Shown: positions 8,648-18,632 of the stretch, piece by piece
Layout of the letters: every line of letters begins with the position of its first letter
How positions within the stretch are numbered: the first letter of the stretch is position 1
From: Enterobacter cloacae subsp. cloacae ATCC 13047
Lineage (GTDB): Bacteria > Pseudomonadota > Gammaproteobacteria > Enterobacterales > Enterobacteriaceae
Assembly: GCF_000025565.1 (NCBI RefSeq)
Contig: NC_014121.1
Location: 3,928,215 to 3,992,214 of the forward strand
Length of the DNA stretch: 64,000 nucleotides
Direction: 5' to 3'
Notes under the pieces: model-generated
Told to the model about the DNA's origin: nothing
Databases searched by the model: none
The model's input: the letters and a program-made list of their open reading frames with translations, nothing else
Program-made: the position numbers and the translations under genes

Positions 8648-10123
8648 TTATTTGCTTTTCTTAATGTGCTTAATCAAACGCTTACGCTTACGCATCTGGT
8701 TTGGCGTCAGGGTGTTGCGCTTGTTGGCAAACGGGTTATCCCCTTCCTTGAACTGGATACGGATAGGGGTGCCCATCACGTCCAGCGATTTACGGAAGTA
8801 GTTCATCAGATAACGCTTGTAGGAATCCGGCAGGTCTTTCACCTGGTTGCCATGAATCACTACGATTGGCGGGTTATAACCACCGGCGTGGGCGTATTTC
8901 AGCTTCACGCGACGGCCACGTACCAGCGGCGGCTGATGGTCTTCTGCTGCCATATTCATGATGCGGGTCAGCATAGCGGTGCTCTGACGACGGGTGGAGC
9001 TGTCATACGCTTCACGCACGGAGTCGAACAGGTTACCCACACCGCTGCCGTGCAGCGCAGAGATAAAGTGCACGCGAGCAAAGTCGATGAAGCCCAGACG
9101 GAAGTCCAGCGTCTCTTTCACCTGCTCACGAACTTCATTGCTCAGGCCATCCCATTTGTTCACCACGATAACCAGTGAGCGCCCACTATTGAGGATAAAG
9201 CCGAGCAGCGACAAGTCCTGATCGGAGATACCTTCACGCGCGTCGATAACCAGCAGCACAACGTTGGCATCTTCAATCGCCTGCAGGGTTTTAATGACGG
9301 AGAATTTCTCCACCACATCGGTGATTTTTCCGCGCTTACGCACGCCCGCGGTGTCGATGAGCACATACTCACGCTCATCACGCTCCATCGGGATGTAGAT
9401 GCTGTCGCGGGTGGTGCCCGGCATGTCGTATACCACCACACGCTCTTCGCCCAGAATACGGTTAGTGAGCGTAGACTTACCTACGTTTGGACGCCCCACA
9501 ATGGCCAGTTTAATCGGCAGATCCTGCGGGTTGAATGTCTCTTCAGGCTCTTCTTCTTCGCCTTCTTCACCTTCTTCGAACTGCGCCCAGTATGCCGCGT
9601 CTTCGTCCACCTCTTCCGGCGGGTTCACTTCGTCAACCCACGGCAGCAGAACGGTTTCCAGCAGGCTGGTCACGCCGCGGCCATGCGATGCGGCGATCGG
9701 GTAGATATCACCCAGACCTAAAGACCAGAAATCGGCGATCGCCTGATCGGCATCGATACCGTCAGTTTTGTTCGCCACCAGGAAGGTCGGTTTTTCACGC
9801 GAACGCAGATGTTTAGCAATGGCGGAATCCGCAGGCATCAGGCCAGCACGAGCATCCACCATAAACAGCACGACGTCTGCCTCTTCGATGGCCAGCAGAG
9901 ACTGCTCCGCCATGCGGGTTTCAACGCCGTCTTCTGTCCCGTCGATACCACCGGTATCGATACAGATGAACTCGCGTCCTTCCACCTCTGCACGACCGTA
10001 CTTACGGTCACGCGTCAGCCCCGGGAAATCCGCAACCAGCGCATCACGGGTGCGTGTTAAACGGTTAAAAAGAGTGGATTTTCCAACGTTAGGGCGCCCG
10101 ACAAGCGCGACCACAGGTACCAT
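8648..10123 (-). CDS. der: Ribosome biogenesis GTPase Der (EngA)
   Basis: An essential tandem GTPase acting in 50S subunit assembly. The 491 residues hold two G domains, each with the P-loop GRPNVGKST (near residues 9 and 210), joined by a very acidic linker ([13 protein letters not shown]). A C-terminal KH-like domain with a basic tail ([14 protein letters not shown]) follows. I chose ATG at 10123 ([14 protein letters not shown]), preceded by a GAGGC Shine-Dalgarno; an in-frame upstream ATG at 10183 adds 20 residues without family support and overlaps the hairpin after bamB. Confidence 0.97.
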   Translation of the reverse strand: MVPVVALVGRPNVGKSTLFNRLTRTRDALVADFPGLTRDRKYGRAEVEGREFICIDTGGIDGTEDGVETRMAEQSLLAIEEADVVLFMVDARAGLMPADSAIAKHLRSREKPTFLVANKTDGIDADQAIADFWSLGLGDIYPIAASHGRGVTSLLETVLLPWVDEVNPPEEVDEDAAYWAQFEEGEEGEEEEPEETFNPQDLPIKLAIVGRPNVGKSTLTNRILGEERVVVYDMPGTTRDSIYIPMERDEREYVLIDTAGVRKRGKITDVVEKFSVIKTLQAIEDANVVLLVIDAREGISDQDLSLLGFILNSGRSLVIVVNKWDGLSNEVREQVKETLDFRLGFIDFARVHFISALHGSGVGNLFDSVREAYDSSTRRQSTAMLTRIMNMAAEDHQPPLVRGRRVKLKYAHAGGYNPPIVVIHGNQVKDLPDSYKRYLMNYFRKSLDVMGTPIRIQFKEGDNPFANKRNTLTPNQMRKRKRLIKHIKKSK

Positions 10124-10182
10124 GTTTGAAGCCTCATAAAATTCAAAATAACGTCGCTTTCGCAGCGTTTTTAAAAATGTCA

Positions 10183-10212
10183 AAACGGCTCCTGAGTGAA
10201 CAGGAGCCGTTT
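10183..10212 (-). terminator. Long hairpin between bamB and der
   Basis: A perfect 12-bp stem AAACGGCTCCTG/CAGGAGCCGTTT with a 6-base loop, followed on the minus strand by a broken U tract. It probably ends most bamB transcription, with some read-through into der. Confidence 0.7.
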
Positions 10213-10235
10213 AGTATACTACAACCGCCGGGTAA

Positions 10236-11414
10236 TTAACGCGTGATCGCGTACAGCGTACCGTCTTTTGCCTGAATCAGCAGTTTGCCGTCAGCCACAA
10301 CCGGGTCGGTGAGGAAGCCAGAGCTGTCGACTTTTTGCTGCGCAGTAAAGCGGCCCGTCTCCGGATCGATCCAGTGCATGTAGCCTTCGCTATCACCCAC
10401 CACCAGGCTACCGTTGTACAGCGCCGGTGCGGTCAGCAGACGGTGCAGCAGATCGCTTTGCGTCCACAGCGTCACGCCGCCATCGGTGCTCAGCGCCAGC
10501 AGACGGTCGTTCTGGTCAACCATATAGATACGGTTACCATCAACAATGAAATCATTCACTGAGCCCAGTTCACGTTTCCACATGATCTGGCCACTGCGCA
10601 GATCGAGCGCGGTCAGGTTTCCGTTGTACGCCAGCGCATAAACCACACCGTTGACGATAACAGGCGTCGTGTCGACGTCGTTCAGACGGTCGATTTCAGT
10701 TGACCCCGTCGCCTGAGAGATACGCTGCTGCCAGATCATCTGACCTTGCTGCATCAGCACCGCGCTCACGCGACCGTTATCACCACCCACAATGGCAGCA
10801 CCAAAGGCTGTCGCCGGGGCAGATTCGCCGCGCAGGGAGAGTGATGGCATATCCAGGTTGACGGTCCACTTCACCAGACCATCGGCTTCGTTCAGCGCCT
10901 GCAGCTGGCCGTTGCTGGTGTGGATCAGCACCAGGCCGTCGCTCACCACCGGACGAGACAGAGACTCACCGGCAACCGTGGTTTGCCAGGCAACAGAACC
11001 GTCGCTGGTGTTCAGGGCATAGATCTGTGCTTTTTCGCTTCCCACGTATACGTGACCGCCGGCAACGGTCAGGCCGCCAGACAGCAGTGCAGGTTTACGG
11101 GAGAACCAGCCGTCTTTTTCTGCCAGGTTAACGGACCACACTTCTTTTCCGTCATCGGCGTTAAGCGCTTTTACGGTACCTTTACGGTCAGCCGCATAGA
11201 TAACGCTGTCAGCAAAAGCCGGGTGCAGGTTGGAATAGAAATCACCAATTCCATCGCCCACGGAAGTACTCCACGCGGTTGACGGGGTAAACTGGTTTTC
11301 AACCGTCGGCAGCGGGGACATTTTCACAACGTCTTCTTCGCCACTGAACAGTGAACAGCCACTCAATAACGTAACAGAAAGCAGTCCTGGCAGAAGTAAT
11401 TTACGCAATTGCAT
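10236..11414 (-). CDS. bamB: Outer-membrane assembly lipoprotein BamB
   Basis: A lipoprotein subunit of the BAM complex that inserts beta-barrel proteins into the outer membrane and assists BamA. The 392 residues match E. coli BamB. They start with a lipoprotein signal ending LLSGC (acylated Cys near residue 20), followed by repeated PQQ-like strands (IYAADRKGTVKALNADDG, VYALAYNGNLTALDLRSG) of an eight-bladed propeller. It is 10 bases after yfgM, so the two are co-transcribed. Confidence 0.97.
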   Translation of the reverse strand: MQLRKLLLPGLLSVTLLSGCSLFSGEEDVVKMSPLPTVENQFTPSTAWSTSVGDGIGDFYSNLHPAFADSVIYAADRKGTVKALNADDGKEVWSVNLAEKDGWFSRKPALLSGGLTVAGGHVYVGSEKAQIYALNTSDGSVAWQTTVAGESLSRPVVSDGLVLIHTSNGQLQALNEADGLVKWTVNLDMPSLSLRGESAPATAFGAAIVGGDNGRVSAVLMQQGQMIWQQRISQATGSTEIDRLNDVDTTPVIVNGVVYALAYNGNLTALDLRSGQIMWKRELGSVNDFIVDGNRIYMVDQNDRLLALSTDGGVTLWTQSDLLHRLLTAPALYNGSLVVGDSEGYMHWIDPETGRFTAQQKVDSSGFLTDPVVADGKLLIQAKDGTLYAITR

Positions 11415-11424
11415 CGGGTCCCTC

Positions 11425-12045
11425 TCAGACGGACAAATTATTTATTTTCATCTGCATCATTTCGCTCAGCGCAGGGGATGCATTGCTATCTACACCAGCT
11501 TGCCACGCTTTACGCGCGCCCGCTTTATCACCTTTGCTCAGCAGTGCTTCACCGCGCAGATCGGCAACGATGGCAGCAAAACCTTCGCCTTTGATGGTAT
11601 CGAGCGTTTTCAGCGCTTCATCAGCTTTTTTCTGCTGAACCTGGATACGGGCCAGGCGCAGATTGATAACCGCTTTCAGGTTGTCATCGCTGGCGGCTGC
11701 AAGCCCCTGCGACAGCTGGGCAGCCGCTTTATCCAGTTCGTTCTTGTCGATGTACTGCTGAGCCACTTCCAGCGCGGCCAGCGCACCGTAGGTGTTTTTG
11801 TTGTCAGCGGCAAATTTCTCTGCTGCCGTCAGCGTTTGCGGCTGATCGGCACGAATGGCGCTCACGGTATTTTCATAGGACAGAGACGCGCCGCGCGCGG
11901 AATCCGCCTGATGATTGTTCCAGTAGCGCCAGCCAATCAATGCACCTACACCTAAAATAACCCCAACAACCAGCGCTTTGCCGTTTTCAGCAAAGAAGCG
12001 TTTGATCGCGTCGACCTGGTCGTGTTCGTTCTCGTAAATTTCCAC
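11425..12045 (-). CDS. yfgM: YfgM, inner-membrane ancillary SecYEG/periplasmic chaperone factor
   Basis: Single-pass inner-membrane protein with a TPR-like periplasmic domain. In E. coli it associates with PpiD and SecYEG and affects the Rcs response. The 206 residues equal the E. coli length when the GTG at 12045 is used (VEIYENEHDQVDAIKRFF), preceded by AAGGAG about 9 bases upstream. A longer in-frame start at 12090 lies inside hisS and is unlikely. One membrane segment spans about residues 22-42 (ALVVGVILGVGALIGW). It lies 13 bases after hisS and 10 before bamB. Confidence 0.95.
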   Translation of the reverse strand: MEIYENEHDQVDAIKRFFAENGKALVVGVILGVGALIGWRYWNNHQADSARGASLSYENTVSAIRADQPQTLTAAEKFAADNKNTYGALAALEVAQQYIDKNELDKAAAQLSQGLAAASDDNLKAVINLRLARIQVQQKKADEALKTLDTIKGEGFAAIVADLRGEALLSKGDKAGARKAWQAGVDSNASPALSEMMQMKINNLSV

Positions 12046-12058
12046 GCAGTCCTTCTCC

Positions 12059-13333
12059 TTAGCCCAATAGAGTGCGCAAGTGCGCCGCAACGCCGTCCTG
12101 CGTTACCGTTGTCTGCTCACCAGAGCGCAGGTCTTTCACTACCACTTCGCCGTTGGCCACTTCGGACTCACCCAGCACCAGTGCAATACTTGCGCCCCAC
12201 TTATCGGCACGAGCAAACTGTTTTTTGAAGTTGCCGCCGCCATGGTTGGTCATCAGCTTAACCTCAGGCAGTGCATCGCGCACGCGTTCAGCAAGCTGCA
12301 TCGCCGCAGACTGCGTTTCCGCGCCTGAGGCCACCAGGTATATATCGACAACGGAATCTGCTTTAAATTCCGGATTAACTGCCTGAACCAGCAAAACAAG
12401 TCGCTCAAGGCCCATCGCGAAGCCAACCGCAGGCGCGGCACGGCCGCCAAGCTGCTCAACCAGACCGTCATAACGGCCGCCAGCACACACGGTGCCCTGC
12501 GAACCGAGGCTGGTGGTAACCCACTCAAACACGGTACGGTTATAGTAGTCCAGACCGCGCACCAGGCGCTGATTAACGGTATAGGCAATGCCTGCTGCTT
12601 CGAGCAGTTTGCAAAGACCAGCAAAGTGTTCGCGAGACTCGTCGTCCAGGTAATCGCCTAATGCAGGCGCATCGTTCAGCAGCGCCTGCACGTCCGGATT
12701 TTTGGAATCAAGCACGCGCAGCGGGTTGCTGTACATGCGACGTTTGCAGTCTTCGTCCAGCTTCTCTTTGTGCTCTTCAAGGAACGCCACCAGCGCATCG
12801 CGGTAGTTGGCACGCGCTTCCAGAGAGCCGATAGAGTTCAGCTCCAGAGAGACATGCTCAGAGATGCCCAGCGCGCGCCACCAGCGGGCGGTCAGCATGA
12901 TCAGCTCAGCGTCAATGTCGGGTCCTTGCAGGCCAAACACTTCCACACCCAGCTGGTTGAACTGGCGATAACGACCTTTCTGCGGACGTTCGTGGCGGAA
13001 CATCGGGCCGATATACCACAGGCGCTGCTCCTGATTGTACAGGAGACCATGTTCGATGCCGGCGCGTACGCAGCCCGCCGTACCTTCAGGACGCAGCGTC
13101 AGGCTGTCGCCGTTGCGGTCCTCAAAGGTGTACATCTCTTTTTCAACCACGTCGGTCACTTCGCCGATCGCGCGTTTGAATAACGGGGTCTGCTCTACAA
13201 TCGGCAAACGGATTTCGCTGTAACCGTAGCTGCCGAGCACCTGTTTCAGTGTGCCTTCAATGCGCTGCCAGATGGCGGTTTCGCCAGGCAGATAATCGTT
13301 CATGCCGCGGATGGCTTGAATGTTTTTTGCCAC
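12059..13333 (-). CDS. hisS: Histidyl-tRNA synthetase
   Basis: Charges tRNA-His with histidine. A class II synthetase of 424 residues, the E. coli length, when the GTG at 13333 is used ([17 protein letters not shown] follows). The in-frame ATG at 13381 would add 16 residues and sits inside the hairpin after ispG. Motif 2 ([17 protein letters not shown]), the HisA motif [13 protein letters not shown] and motif 3 ([11 protein letters not shown]) are present. It heads a hisS-yfgM-bamB unit behind a terminator. Confidence 0.97.
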   Translation of the reverse strand: MAKNIQAIRGMNDYLPGETAIWQRIEGTLKQVLGSYGYSEIRLPIVEQTPLFKRAIGEVTDVVEKEMYTFEDRNGDSLTLRPEGTAGCVRAGIEHGLLYNQEQRLWYIGPMFRHERPQKGRYRQFNQLGVEVFGLQGPDIDAELIMLTARWWRALGISEHVSLELNSIGSLEARANYRDALVAFLEEHKEKLDEDCKRRMYSNPLRVLDSKNPDVQALLNDAPALGDYLDDESREHFAGLCKLLEAAGIAYTVNQRLVRGLDYYNRTVFEWVTTSLGSQGTVCAGGRYDGLVEQLGGRAAPAVGFAMGLERLVLLVQAVNPEFKADSVVDIYLVASGAETQSAAMQLAERVRDALPEVKLMTNHGGGNFKKQFARADKWGASIALVLGESEVANGEVVVKDLRSGEQTTVTQDGVAAHLRTLLG

Positions 13334-13354
13334 GTTTATTCTCTTTCTATATAC

Positions 13355-13379
13355 AAAAAAGAACCCAAAGAATGGGTTC
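13355..13379 (-). terminator. Intrinsic terminator between ispG and hisS
   Basis: On the minus strand a GAACCC/GGGTTC stem with a 7-base loop is followed by six Us. It ends the rodZ-ispG unit just before the hisS leader. Confidence 0.8.
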
Positions 13380-13387
13380 AATCATAC

Positions 13388-13410
13388 ATGGGAAGCACTT
13401 CGCTTCCCAT
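13388..13410 (-). other. Hairpin directly after ispG
   Basis: A perfect 9-bp stem ATGGGAAGC/GCTTCCCAT with a 5-base loop, five bases past the ispG stop. Without a U tract it is more likely a message-stabilising 3' structure working with the terminator that follows. Confidence 0.6.
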
Positions 13411-13414
13411 CACG

Positions 13415-14533
13415 TTATTTTTCAACCTGCTGAACGCTGATGCGCTGCGCTTCGTCCATCATCGACGCTTTGGCACGAATGCGCGCTTCAAGCTGATCGA
13501 TCATATCACTATTATCCAGACGATCTTTACGAACGCCATCTTCATAGAGACCACTTTTCTTGTTACCGCCGGTGACGCCCAACGTTGACACCAGCGCTTC
13601 ACCCGGGCCATTCACCACACAACCGATGATGGAGACGTCCATTGGGGTGATGATGTCTTCAAGACGTTGCTCCAGGGCATTCACGGTTCCGATGACGTCA
13701 AACTCCTGACGTGAACAGGTTGGACAGGCAATGAAGTTGATCCCACGTGCGCGGATACGCAGTGATTTCAGAATGTCGAAGCCAACTTTGATCTCTTCGA
13801 CCGGATCGGCCGCCAGCGAAACGCGCAGGGTGTCGCCGATCCCTTCCGAGAGCAGCAGACCCAGGCCAATGGCTGATTTGACAGAGCCACTGCGCAGGCC
13901 ACCCGCCTCGGTGATCCCAAGGTGCAGGGGCTGATCGATCTGCTTCGCCAGCAGACGATAGGACTCTACCGCCAGGAAGACATCGGAGGCTTTTACGCTG
14001 ACCTTGAACTGATCGAAGTTAAGACGATCCAGATGATCAACGTGACGCATCGCGGATTCAAGCAGCGCCTGCGGCGTGGGTTCGCCGTACTTTTCCTGCA
14101 GATCTTTTTCCAGAGAACCGGCGTTCACGCCGATACGGATGGGGATGTTCTTATCGCGTGCGCAGTCCACCACCATACGGATACGCTCTTCGTTACCGAT
14201 GTTGCCTGGGTTAATACGCAGGCAGTCGACGCCGTATTCGGCAACTTTAAGCGCAATGCGGTAGTCGAAGTGGATGTCTGCAACCAGCGGCACACTGACC
14301 TGCTGTTTGATCAGTTTGAACGCCTCTGCGGCGTCCATGGTCGGCACGGAGACGCGAACAATGTCCGCGCCTACGCGTTCTAAGGCTTTGATTTGGTTGA
14401 CCGTCGCTTCCACATCCGTGGTGCGCGTATTGGTCATCGACTGGACGGCGATAGGCGCCCCATCGCCGATTGGCACATTCCCAACGTAAATCCGTTTTGA
14501 TTTTCTACGTTGAATCGGAGCCTGGTTATGCAT
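13415..14533 (-). CDS. ispG: 4-hydroxy-3-methylbut-2-enyl diphosphate synthase (flavodoxin)
   Basis: An iron-sulfur enzyme of the MEP isoprenoid pathway that reduces MEcPP to HMBPP. The 372 residues are nearly identical to E. coli IspG throughout. The TIM barrel begins [19 protein letters not shown]. The C-terminal [4Fe-4S] site is seen as [11 protein letters not shown] and [12 protein letters not shown], supplying three Cys ligands plus a nearby Glu. It lies 26 bases after rodZ, the conserved rodZ-ispG pair. Confidence 0.98.
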   Translation of the reverse strand: MHNQAPIQRRKSKRIYVGNVPIGDGAPIAVQSMTNTRTTDVEATVNQIKALERVGADIVRVSVPTMDAAEAFKLIKQQVSVPLVADIHFDYRIALKVAEYGVDCLRINPGNIGNEERIRMVVDCARDKNIPIRIGVNAGSLEKDLQEKYGEPTPQALLESAMRHVDHLDRLNFDQFKVSVKASDVFLAVESYRLLAKQIDQPLHLGITEAGGLRSGSVKSAIGLGLLLSEGIGDTLRVSLAADPVEEIKVGFDILKSLRIRARGINFIACPTCSRQEFDVIGTVNALEQRLEDIITPMDVSIIGCVVNGPGEALVSTLGVTGGNKKSGLYEDGVRKDRLDNSDMIDQLEARIRAKASMMDEAQRISVQQVEK

Positions 14534-14559
14534 GAAAAATCTCCCGCGTAGCCCGTCTG

Positions 14560-15573
14560 TTACTGTGCTGCTGATTGTTCGGCATTAACGGTAAGACGTG
14601 CAACCTGGTTAGTTCTGATAAAGCGGCTCAGATCGACAGGTTTTCCTTGATACTGGATCTGTACCGCTGCCGGTGCGCCGATTTTAAGTTTATACGGTGC
14701 CTGACCGGTTAGGTTTAACGTGCCATCTTTACGCTGCAGGCCGCTGAACAGTTTTTTACCTGTTGCGTCAGTGACTTCTAACCAGCAGTCTGCAGTGAAA
14801 TTCATCACCAGCGCGTTAGGGTCAACCGCTGGCGTTGCGACACCGGCCTGATCGGTCGGCAGGGGGGCAGCGGTGTTCGCCGACGGTGCGTTCGTTGCGG
14901 TATCCACAGGAGCCTGAGAAGGTGCAACCACCGCGTTTTGATCCTGCGCTGGAGCCTGCGTCTGAGGCGCTGACGTGTTAGCCGTTGCCGCTGGGGTCTG
15001 CGCAGCGTCGGTAGCTGGCGTATCGGTCGTCGCGGTTTGTGGTTCGCTGGTCGTTGCCGCGCTGTCGGTGCTCAGTGGAACGCTCTGCGCGTTACCGTTT
15101 CCGGCCTGGTTAAGTTCGGCAGAGGATTGATCGGCCATCGTGGTGATCTCTTCCTGCTGCGCCTTGTGGTTTTGCCACCACCATGCGCCGGTCAGGCCGA
15201 CCACCACAAACAGCACCAGCCAGGTGAAGCTCATCAGCCAGCCATCACGTTTTTTACGACGTTTGCCCAAAGAGAAGCTCTGCATCGGTGCAACTTTGGC
15301 TGCACGAACCGGTGCCTGCTTCTCCATCATTGGCAGTAATTCGTCTTCAGGGATGTGCACCAGTTTTGCGTAAGAGCGGATATACCCGCGCAAGAATGTT
15401 GAAGCCAGATCGGCAGGTGCCTTATCTTCTTCAATATCGCGAACCGTGGAAACCTTCAGGCACAAGCGTTCTGCAACGGCTTGCTGGCTGAGTCCGAGTT
15501 GTTCACGGGCGTTGCGAAGACGAACGCCAGTGGAGAGTGCTTCATGTTGGTCGTGAGTGGCTTCAGTATTCAT
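14560..15573 (-). CDS. rodZ: Cytoskeletal adaptor RodZ
   Basis: A bitopic membrane protein that links MreB filaments to the elongation machinery and sets rod shape. The 337 residues show a cytoplasmic helix-turn-helix domain (about 15-85, with [20 protein letters not shown]) and a basic stretch ([10 protein letters not shown]) before one membrane helix (about 112-133). A long Ala/Thr/Pro/Gln-rich periplasmic linker follows, then a C-terminal beta domain ([17 protein letters not shown]). Order matches E. coli: rlmN-rodZ-ispG. The linker is low-complexity and is expected to vary between species. Confidence 0.95.
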   Translation of the reverse strand: MNTEATHDQHEALSTGVRLRNAREQLGLSQQAVAERLCLKVSTVRDIEEDKAPADLASTFLRGYIRSYAKLVHIPEDELLPMMEKQAPVRAAKVAPMQSFSLGKRRKKRDGWLMSFTWLVLFVVVGLTGAWWWQNHKAQQEEITTMADQSSAELNQAGNGNAQSVPLSTDSAATTSEPQTATTDTPATDAAQTPAATANTSAPQTQAPAQDQNAVVAPSQAPVDTATNAPSANTAAPLPTDQAGVATPAVDPNALVMNFTADCWLEVTDATGKKLFSGLQRKDGTLNLTGQAPYKLKIGAPAAVQIQYQGKPVDLSRFIRTNQVARLTVNAEQSAAQ

Positions 15574-15830
15574 TCGCTACAACTACTGGTACGTGAAAAA
15601 TAAGGGTTCAGGTGCCGGTGAGTCACAATGCCACCCGCACCGCGAAACTTCTGGTCAGTTAACCTTGAACAGTCAGTATAAGACTGTCAGCCCGGAGATG
15701 ACAGTGCGCCCTGCCCGTGAAGCTAAACTGTTGTTACGTCGTTACATACTGCCCGAAAGTCGTATGAAACGCACCGTAATTATTACTCAGTCATCACGAA
15801 TCTGACTGATTATTCAGTAAGATTATGCTT

Positions 15831-15852
15831 CACGGCGCAATAATGCGCCGTG
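15831..15852 (-). terminator. Hairpin after rlmN
   Basis: A perfect 9-bp stem CACGGCGCA/TGCGCCGTG with a 4-base loop, 13 bases past the rlmN stop. It lacks a clear U tract, so termination would be weak and partial read-through into rodZ is possible. The rest of the 291-bp gap up to rodZ is AT-rich and probably holds the rodZ promoter; I could not fix it. Confidence 0.5.
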
Positions 15853-15864
15853 ATTGCATAATAA

Positions 15865-17031
15865 TCAAACAGCTTTGACCGCAATCGTCTCGCCCTGCAT
15901 GCGTTTACGCAGGGTACGTTTGGTTCGGTCAATCACATCACCCGCCAGCTGACCGCATGCGGCATCGATATCATCACCACGGGTTTTACGCACGATGGTG
16001 GTGAAACCGTACTCCATCAACACCTTCGAGAAACGGTCGATACGGCTGTTCGAACTGCGGCCATACGGCGCTCCCGGGAACGGGTTCCATGGGATCAGGT
16101 TGATTTTGCACGGCGTATCTTTCAGCAGTGCAGCCAGTTCATGCGCATGCTCGGTACCGTCGTTCACGTGGTCGAGCATCACGTACTCGATGGTTACGCG
16201 GCCCTGGTTGGCGTTGGATTTTTCCAGGTAGCGACGCACCGCCGCAAGGAAGGTTTCGATATTGTACTTTTTGTTGATCGGCACAATTTCGTCGCGGATT
16301 TCATCGTTTGGCGCATGCAGAGAGATGGCCAGCGCCACATCAATCATGTCGCCCAGCTTATCCAGAGCCGGAACCACGCCTGATGTAGAGAGCGTCACGC
16401 GACGTTTGGAGAGGCCAAAACCGAAATCGTCCAGCATGATTTCCATTGCCGGAACCACGTTAGTCAGGTTCAGCAGCGGTTCACCCATCCCCATCATCAC
16501 CACGTTGGTAATTGGGCGGGTTCCGGTCACTTTCGCCGCGCCAACGATTTTCGCGGCACGCCAGACCTGGCCAATGATTTCCGATACACGCAGGTTACGG
16601 TTAAAACCTTGCTGCGCGGTTGAGCAGAATTTGCACTCCAGCGCACAGCCAACCTGAGAAGAGACGCACAGCGTGGCGCGATCGTCTTCCGGGATATACA
16701 CGGTTTCAACACGCTGATCGCCAACGGCAATCGCCCATTTGATGGTGCCATCTGAAGAGCGTTGTTCTTCCACCACTTCCGGTGCGCGGATTTCAGCCAC
16801 TTCTTTGAGCTTGTTGCGCAGCACTTTGTTGATGTCAGTCATGTCATCAAAGTTGTCGCTGCAATAGTGGTACATCCATTTCATGACCTGATCGGCACGA
16901 AACGGCTTCTCGCCCAACTCTTTAAAGAACTCGCGCATCTGCTGACGGTTCAGATCCAGCAGGTTAATTTTTCCATTTTTATTTGGAACCGCAGGCGTGG
17001 CGACTTCGGAGGTATTCACTAATTCAGACAT
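15865..17031 (-). CDS. rlmN: Dual-specificity 23S rRNA/tRNA C2-adenine methyltransferase RlmN
   Basis: A radical-SAM enzyme making m2A2503 in 23S rRNA and m2A37 in some tRNAs. The 388 residues (E. coli 384) show the radical-SAM cluster motif CALECKFC and the [10 protein letters not shown] glycine motif. The C-terminal Cys that carries the transferred methyl is seen in [10 protein letters not shown]. Only the first 20 residues differ from E. coli. It lies between ndk and rodZ as in E. coli. Confidence 0.97.
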   Translation of the reverse strand: MSELVNTSEVATPAVPNKNGKINLLDLNRQQMREFFKELGEKPFRADQVMKWMYHYCSDNFDDMTDINKVLRNKLKEVAEIRAPEVVEEQRSSDGTIKWAIAVGDQRVETVYIPEDDRATLCVSSQVGCALECKFCSTAQQGFNRNLRVSEIIGQVWRAAKIVGAAKVTGTRPITNVVMMGMGEPLLNLTNVVPAMEIMLDDFGFGLSKRRVTLSTSGVVPALDKLGDMIDVALAISLHAPNDEIRDEIVPINKKYNIETFLAAVRRYLEKSNANQGRVTIEYVMLDHVNDGTEHAHELAALLKDTPCKINLIPWNPFPGAPYGRSSNSRIDRFSKVLMEYGFTTIVRKTRGDDIDAACGQLAGDVIDRTKRTLRKRMQGETIAVKAV

Positions 17032-17084
17032 AATATTTTCCGGCCTCGTTGTTACACGTTATGGCCCATGGAGGGTTGAAAAGA

Positions 17085-17120
17085 AACGCCCCGGAAAGCG
17101 TTCTGCTCGTCCGGGGCGTT
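17085..17120 (-). terminator. Terminator-like hairpin between ndk and rlmN
   Basis: A 10-bp stem AACGCCCCGG/CCGGGGCGTT is followed on the minus strand by TCTTTTC. It sits between the ndk stop and the rlmN start and probably ends ndk. Confidence 0.7.
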
Positions 17121-17145
17121 GCATTGTACAAAGTCTGGCGCAGGG

Positions 17146-17167
17146 ATGCCACGTTTGCACGTGGCAT
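17146..17167. other. Second perfect hairpin between ndk and rlmN
   Basis: ATGCCACGT-TTGC-ACGTGGCAT is a perfect 9-bp inverted repeat with a 4-base loop, 33 bases past the ndk stop. No U tract follows on either strand. It may protect the ndk mRNA 3' end or bind a regulator. Confidence 0.5.
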
Positions 17168-17200
17168 TTACGAAAATAATGTGTAAACGAAACCGTTAAA

Positions 17201-17632
17201 TTAACGGGTACGTGGACACACTTCGCCTTCTGCGAAGAAGAAAGCGATTTCGCGCGCTGCAGATTCAACAGAGTCAGAACCGTGGGTGCCGTTCTCGGTG
17301 AAGCTGTCAGCGTAGTCAGCGCGCAGCGTACCTGCCAGCGCGTTATCCGGGTTGGTTGCACCCAGCAGGTCACGGTGACGCTGTACCGCATTTTCGCCTT
17401 CCAGCACGGATACCACGATCGGGCCAGAGGTCATAAACTCAACCAGACCGTCAAAGAATGGGCGACCTTCATGCTCAGCGTAGAAACCGCGAGCCTGCTC
17501 AACGGTCAGATGCAGCATTTTGGTGCCAACGATCTTAAACCCTGCTGATTCAAAGCGAGCGAAGATGCTGCCAATAACGTTTTTTGCCACCGCGTTTGGT
17601 TTGATGATGGAAAAAGTACGTTCAATAGCCAT
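17201..17632 (-). CDS. ndk: Nucleoside diphosphate kinase
   Basis: Transfers the gamma phosphate from ATP to nucleoside diphosphates to balance NTP and dNTP pools. The 143 residues equal E. coli Ndk, starting [18 protein letters not shown] at ATG 17632 with an AGAGG Shine-Dalgarno. The ORF could extend upstream to 17713 but those residues have no family match. The phospho-accepting His lies in [13 protein letters not shown] (near residue 117). Confidence 0.98.
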   Translation of the reverse strand: MAIERTFSIIKPNAVAKNVIGSIFARFESAGFKIVGTKMLHLTVEQARGFYAEHEGRPFFDGLVEFMTSGPIVVSVLEGENAVQRHRDLLGATNPDNALAGTLRADYADSFTENGTHGSDSVESAAREIAFFFAEGEVCPRTR

Positions 17633-17756
17633 TGATAACCTCTGTAAAATGTTCTGTTGTTTTTGCATACCTGAGTATGGTGTGGCGCGGATTATAAAGA
17701 GCAATAGCGCCATTGCCTATGGTTATACATAACATTTTTTTAAAATGAGACGAAGA

Positions 17757-18632
17757 TTAGCAACAGGACAGATTTCGCATCCCGTAGTGATGGTGGAAAC
17801 AGAGCGGGCACTGCTTTTCTTCAGGCGTAAATGACCAGAACCGACGGCGGCACGTCTGGCAAATGGCCTCATATGCGGGCATGGTTACCGTTTTCGCTAT
17901 TCCCTCTGTTTGTGTCACTTTTATCGCCGCATGCTGGCAAACCGCTTCACAACCACCGCAACCGGTGCAATATTCGGTTTCCACCCTCAGACTGGCGTTC
18001 TCAAAACGAATCGCCTTTTCCTGACAGCTTCGCCAGCACGCCCCGCACAGCACGCACTTTCCGGCGTCGAGAGCGATCTCTGCCTCGCTAAACGCGGGAA
18101 AAGCCCTTCGCAACTCACGCAGGCCGGGCATGACGCGACAGGCACGAACATCCTCGCGGGGAACGTGCATTAGCGCACGGCGGGCGAGATTCACCTCGTT
18201 GTGCGGGATGAGCTTAAATGCCCACGCCCCTTCACCGCGTCGGCGAAGCGTAAGATTAAGCCGGGCAAGCGCCAGCAGCCAGTCAGGATGGTGCTCCACC
18301 TCAATACTGATAAAACGAACGCGGTATTGCGCGTGCCACAGTAGCAGCTCATTCACTCCAGGTGCGCGTTCCGCAAACGGCCCGACAAGCGCATCTCCAC
18401 GCAAAAAGCGTTTTCGCGGTACGATGCCGGTAATGGCTCCGGCTGGACAGACAAACAGGCAGTCACCGCATTCAATACATCGGCTGTCATCAATCAGAAC
18501 GCCCGAGTCCGTAAAAGAGAACGCCTGCACAGGGCAAGCGTCCGCACAGGCGTGGCAGGAGGCATGACGGAAACGGCGACGAACGCACGCATGCGTCACG
18601 TCCATCGCCGGGATAAGCGTTAATCCGTCCAT
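17757..18632 (-). CDS. Polyferredoxin-like 4Fe-4S protein of the DMSO-reductase-type operon
   Basis: A soluble 291-residue protein with four ferredoxin Cys motifs: CHACADACP, CIECGDCLFVCP, CVLCGACWRSCQ and CTGCGGCEAVCQ, arranged as two pairs separated by about 130 residues. A C-terminal zinc-ribbon-like CQTC/CPLC pair and a final CC follow. Its ATG overlaps the dmsC-like stop by one base (TGATG), so it is translated with the operon. NapF-like proteins that help load or mature molybdoenzymes have related motifs; electron transfer or maturation for the neighbouring reductase is inference. Confidence 0.8.
   Translation of the reverse strand: MDGLTLIPAMDVTHACVRRRFRHASCHACADACPVQAFSFTDSGVLIDDSRCIECGDCLFVCPAGAITGIVPRKRFLRGDALVGPFAERAPGVNELLLWHAQYRVRFISIEVEHHPDWLLALARLNLTLRRRGEGAWAFKLIPHNEVNLARRALMHVPREDVRACRVMPGLRELRRAFPAFSEAEIALDAGKCVLCGACWRSCQEKAIRFENASLRVETEYCTGCGGCEAVCQHAAIKVTQTEGIAKTVTMPAYEAICQTCRRRFWSFTPEEKQCPLCFHHHYGMRNLSCC

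Noticed and set aside
10124..10183. Longer Der N-terminus
   Set aside because: Twenty extra residues overlap the bamB-der hairpin and match no Der protein; ATG 10123 has the Shine-Dalgarno.
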